In this document: piece after piece, positions 63,035 to 64,000 of the stretch | Layout: each line of letters starts with the position of its first letter | How positions within the stretch are numbered: the first letter of the stretch is position 1 | Source of the DNA: an uncultured Aquimarina sp. | GTDB lineage: Bacteria; Bacteroidota; Bacteroidia; Flavobacteriales; Flavobacteriaceae | NCBI GenBank assembly: GCA_947495425.1 | Contig: CANLYR010000001.1 | Span: forward strand, 62,001-126,000 | Length of the DNA: 64,000 nucleotides | Reading direction: 5' to 3' | Program-made: the position numbers and the translations under genes | Notes under the pieces: model-generated | What the model was told of the DNA's origin: nothing | The model's input: only the letters and a program-made list of their open reading frames with translations | Database searches by the model: none

Positions 63035-63484
63035 CTAATCCTGTAAATCTCTTTTCATAAATATCCTGATGTTAGGTATCCTGGCAATCATAGGAAAATA
63101 TTTTGGCCAAAATTGGCTCATATGTGGTGTGACCATATGCGCTTTGAGAACTTCCACGTTTTTCCAGCGCTCGTACAGGAAGTACACATTAGGTTCTTCC
63201 GGATGGCGGCTGAGTTGAAACTCAATATTTCCGGGTTCTTTTCTTACCTCCGTGATGACCGGACCGAACAGTCGTTCAAACTCATCTTCCTGTCCAGGAA
63301 TCAATGTGATATCAATTAAAACGCTGAAGGGTTCATTTGGGTCTGAGACTTGACTAACGATTGGGTCTGATAATACGTCTGCGTTTATCTCTTGTGCTGC
63401 TGTTTCCATTGTAGTAAGAATTGTGATAAAAAATGATAATAAGAGCATTAGCTTTCGCGAAAGCATAACATTTAGAATATGCAT
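63035..63484 (-). CDS. Exported antibiotic-biosynthesis-monooxygenase-domain protein
   Basis: 149 residues with a signal peptide (MLLLSFFITILTTMETAAQE). The ABM (YgiN-like, dimeric alpha-beta-barrel) domain has VLIDITLIPGQEDEFERLF, VRKEPGNIEFQLSRHP and VYFLYERWKNVEVLKAHM. Such proteins oxidise quinols or polyketides or break down heme. The first Met (63484) or the one at 63466 may be used. 3 nt upstream of the MBL-fold gene. Confidence 0.87.
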   Translation of the reverse strand: MHILNVMLSRKLMLLLSFFITILTTMETAAQEINADVLSDPIVSQVSDPNEPFSVLIDITLIPGQEDEFERLFGPVITEVRKEPGNIEFQLSRHPEEPNVYFLYERWKNVEVLKAHMVTPHMSQFWPKYFPMIARIPNIRIFMKRDLQD

Positions 63485-63565
63485 CTCTTTTCAATTTAAA
63501 ATGATACTACAAAGTTCTGGTTGTAAAACGTAAAATAAGGTGCACAAAAAGATGGAAATACTGGA

Positions 63566-64000
63566 CTATTTGCCGATTTTACGAAATTGTAGTGGTGTAT
63601 TCTCGACTCGTTTTTTGAAAAAGCGATAAAAATAATTCACATCTTCAAAACCTATTTGGTAGGCAATTTCAGCAATAGAAAGTTCGGTAAACAATAGTCT
63701 TCGTTTCGCTTCGAGTATCAATCGTTCGTGGATGAGTTGCGTGACGGTTTTTCCTATGGATGCTGAAGTAATCTCGTTTAGTCTTTTTAAAGAGAGATTC
63801 TGCTTTTCTGCATAGAACCTTGCATTTTTTTGCTCAAGGTAGTGTTGCTCGATGTTGCTGCGCAGTATGATAATAGTGTCAATATTCTTTTTGTTTTGAC
63901 TATTGAAACCGGGCTTGATTCCCCTTTGGTAGCTTACCAGTGCTATTTTCAAATAGGATTGTAGCACTGTGATTGAGGCATTTTGCCGATTGTATTCTTG
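63566..64000 (-). CDS. AraC-family regulator, C-terminal part (cut by window end)
   Basis: The frame is open to the window end, so the N-terminal ligand domain is outside. The visible ~144 residues hold the AraC double HTH: LSLKRLNEITSASIGKTVTQ and AYQIGFEDVNYFYRFFKKR, then a P-x-x-F-R end. It lies 81 bp upstream of the ABM and MBL-fold pair on the same strand; they may be its targets. Confidence 0.9.
   Translation of the reverse strand, partial: QEYNRQNASITVLQSYLKIALVSYQRGIKPGFNSQNKKNIDTIIILRSNIEQHYLEQKNARFYAEKQNLSLKRLNEITSASIGKTVTQLIHERLILEAKRRLLFTELSIAEIAYQIGFEDVNYFYRFFKKRVENTPLQFRKIGK

Noticed and set aside
1-64000. CRISPR array, transposase, integrase or plasmid origin
   Set aside because: None seen; no regularly spaced repeats and no gene of these families is present.

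Overview
The window is bacterial chromosome from a member of the Flavobacteriaceae (Bacteroidota), possibly a marine, Aquimarina-like genus; the genus is inference. Pointers are the AT-rich sequence, -7 boxes of the Bacteroidota type TAnnTTTG (upstream of the TerB gene, olsF, the tRNA-Leu locus and an SDR gene), a PorV-type outer-membrane protein, AraC regulators on multi-pass membrane anchors, DUF4286, DUF4199, an OlsF-type acyltransferase and many lipoproteins ending in a lipobox cysteine.

Positions 1-10 kb hold a partial AraC regulator, a beta-propeller lipoprotein, a membrane XRE regulator, mfd, a flavin disulfide reductase, a TspO-like protein, a class V aminotransferase and a small lipoprotein. 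Positions 10.9-15.8 kb hold a TerB protein facing a four-gene minus-strand operon: a coiled-coil protein, a coiled-coil plus roadblock/longin-like protein, a Ras-like small GTPase and a cytosolic hybrid histidine kinase. fbp lies upstream of it. I regard this GTPase operon as the most interesting system in the window. Next come a GNAT, aspartate kinase, olsF and an arsR-DUF6428-arsN-arsC operon without an efflux pump.

Positions 21.7-25.9 kb carry small soluble and membrane proteins, including a DUF4199 gene split by one in-frame TAG and a membrane-tethered LuxR regulator. Positions 26-46 kb are mostly core genes: a PorV-like protein with an S41 peptidase, mgtE, rsmA, a TPR protein, serS, ribF, pth, rplY and prs. 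Two copies of a hairpin-centred repeat, probably a structured RNA, lie next to serS and pth.

At 46.15-46.3 kb a truncated tRNA-Leu runs directly into an intact tRNA-Leu(CAA). After a hairpin-rich gap of about 600 bp, the rest of the window (46.9-64 kb) looks like an accessory island: a cNMP-binding/thioredoxin-reductase-like fusion, pirin, two SnoaL-like proteins, a porin, a YtcJ-type amidohydrolase, two isochorismatase-fold hydrolases, HchA, two SDRs, a secreted metallo-beta-lactamase-fold protein, an ABM-domain protein and four Crp or AraC regulators. The content suggests uptake and oxidative or electrophile-detoxifying catabolism of small molecules; the substrate cannot be told from sequence. 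No integrase, transposase or CRISPR array was seen.
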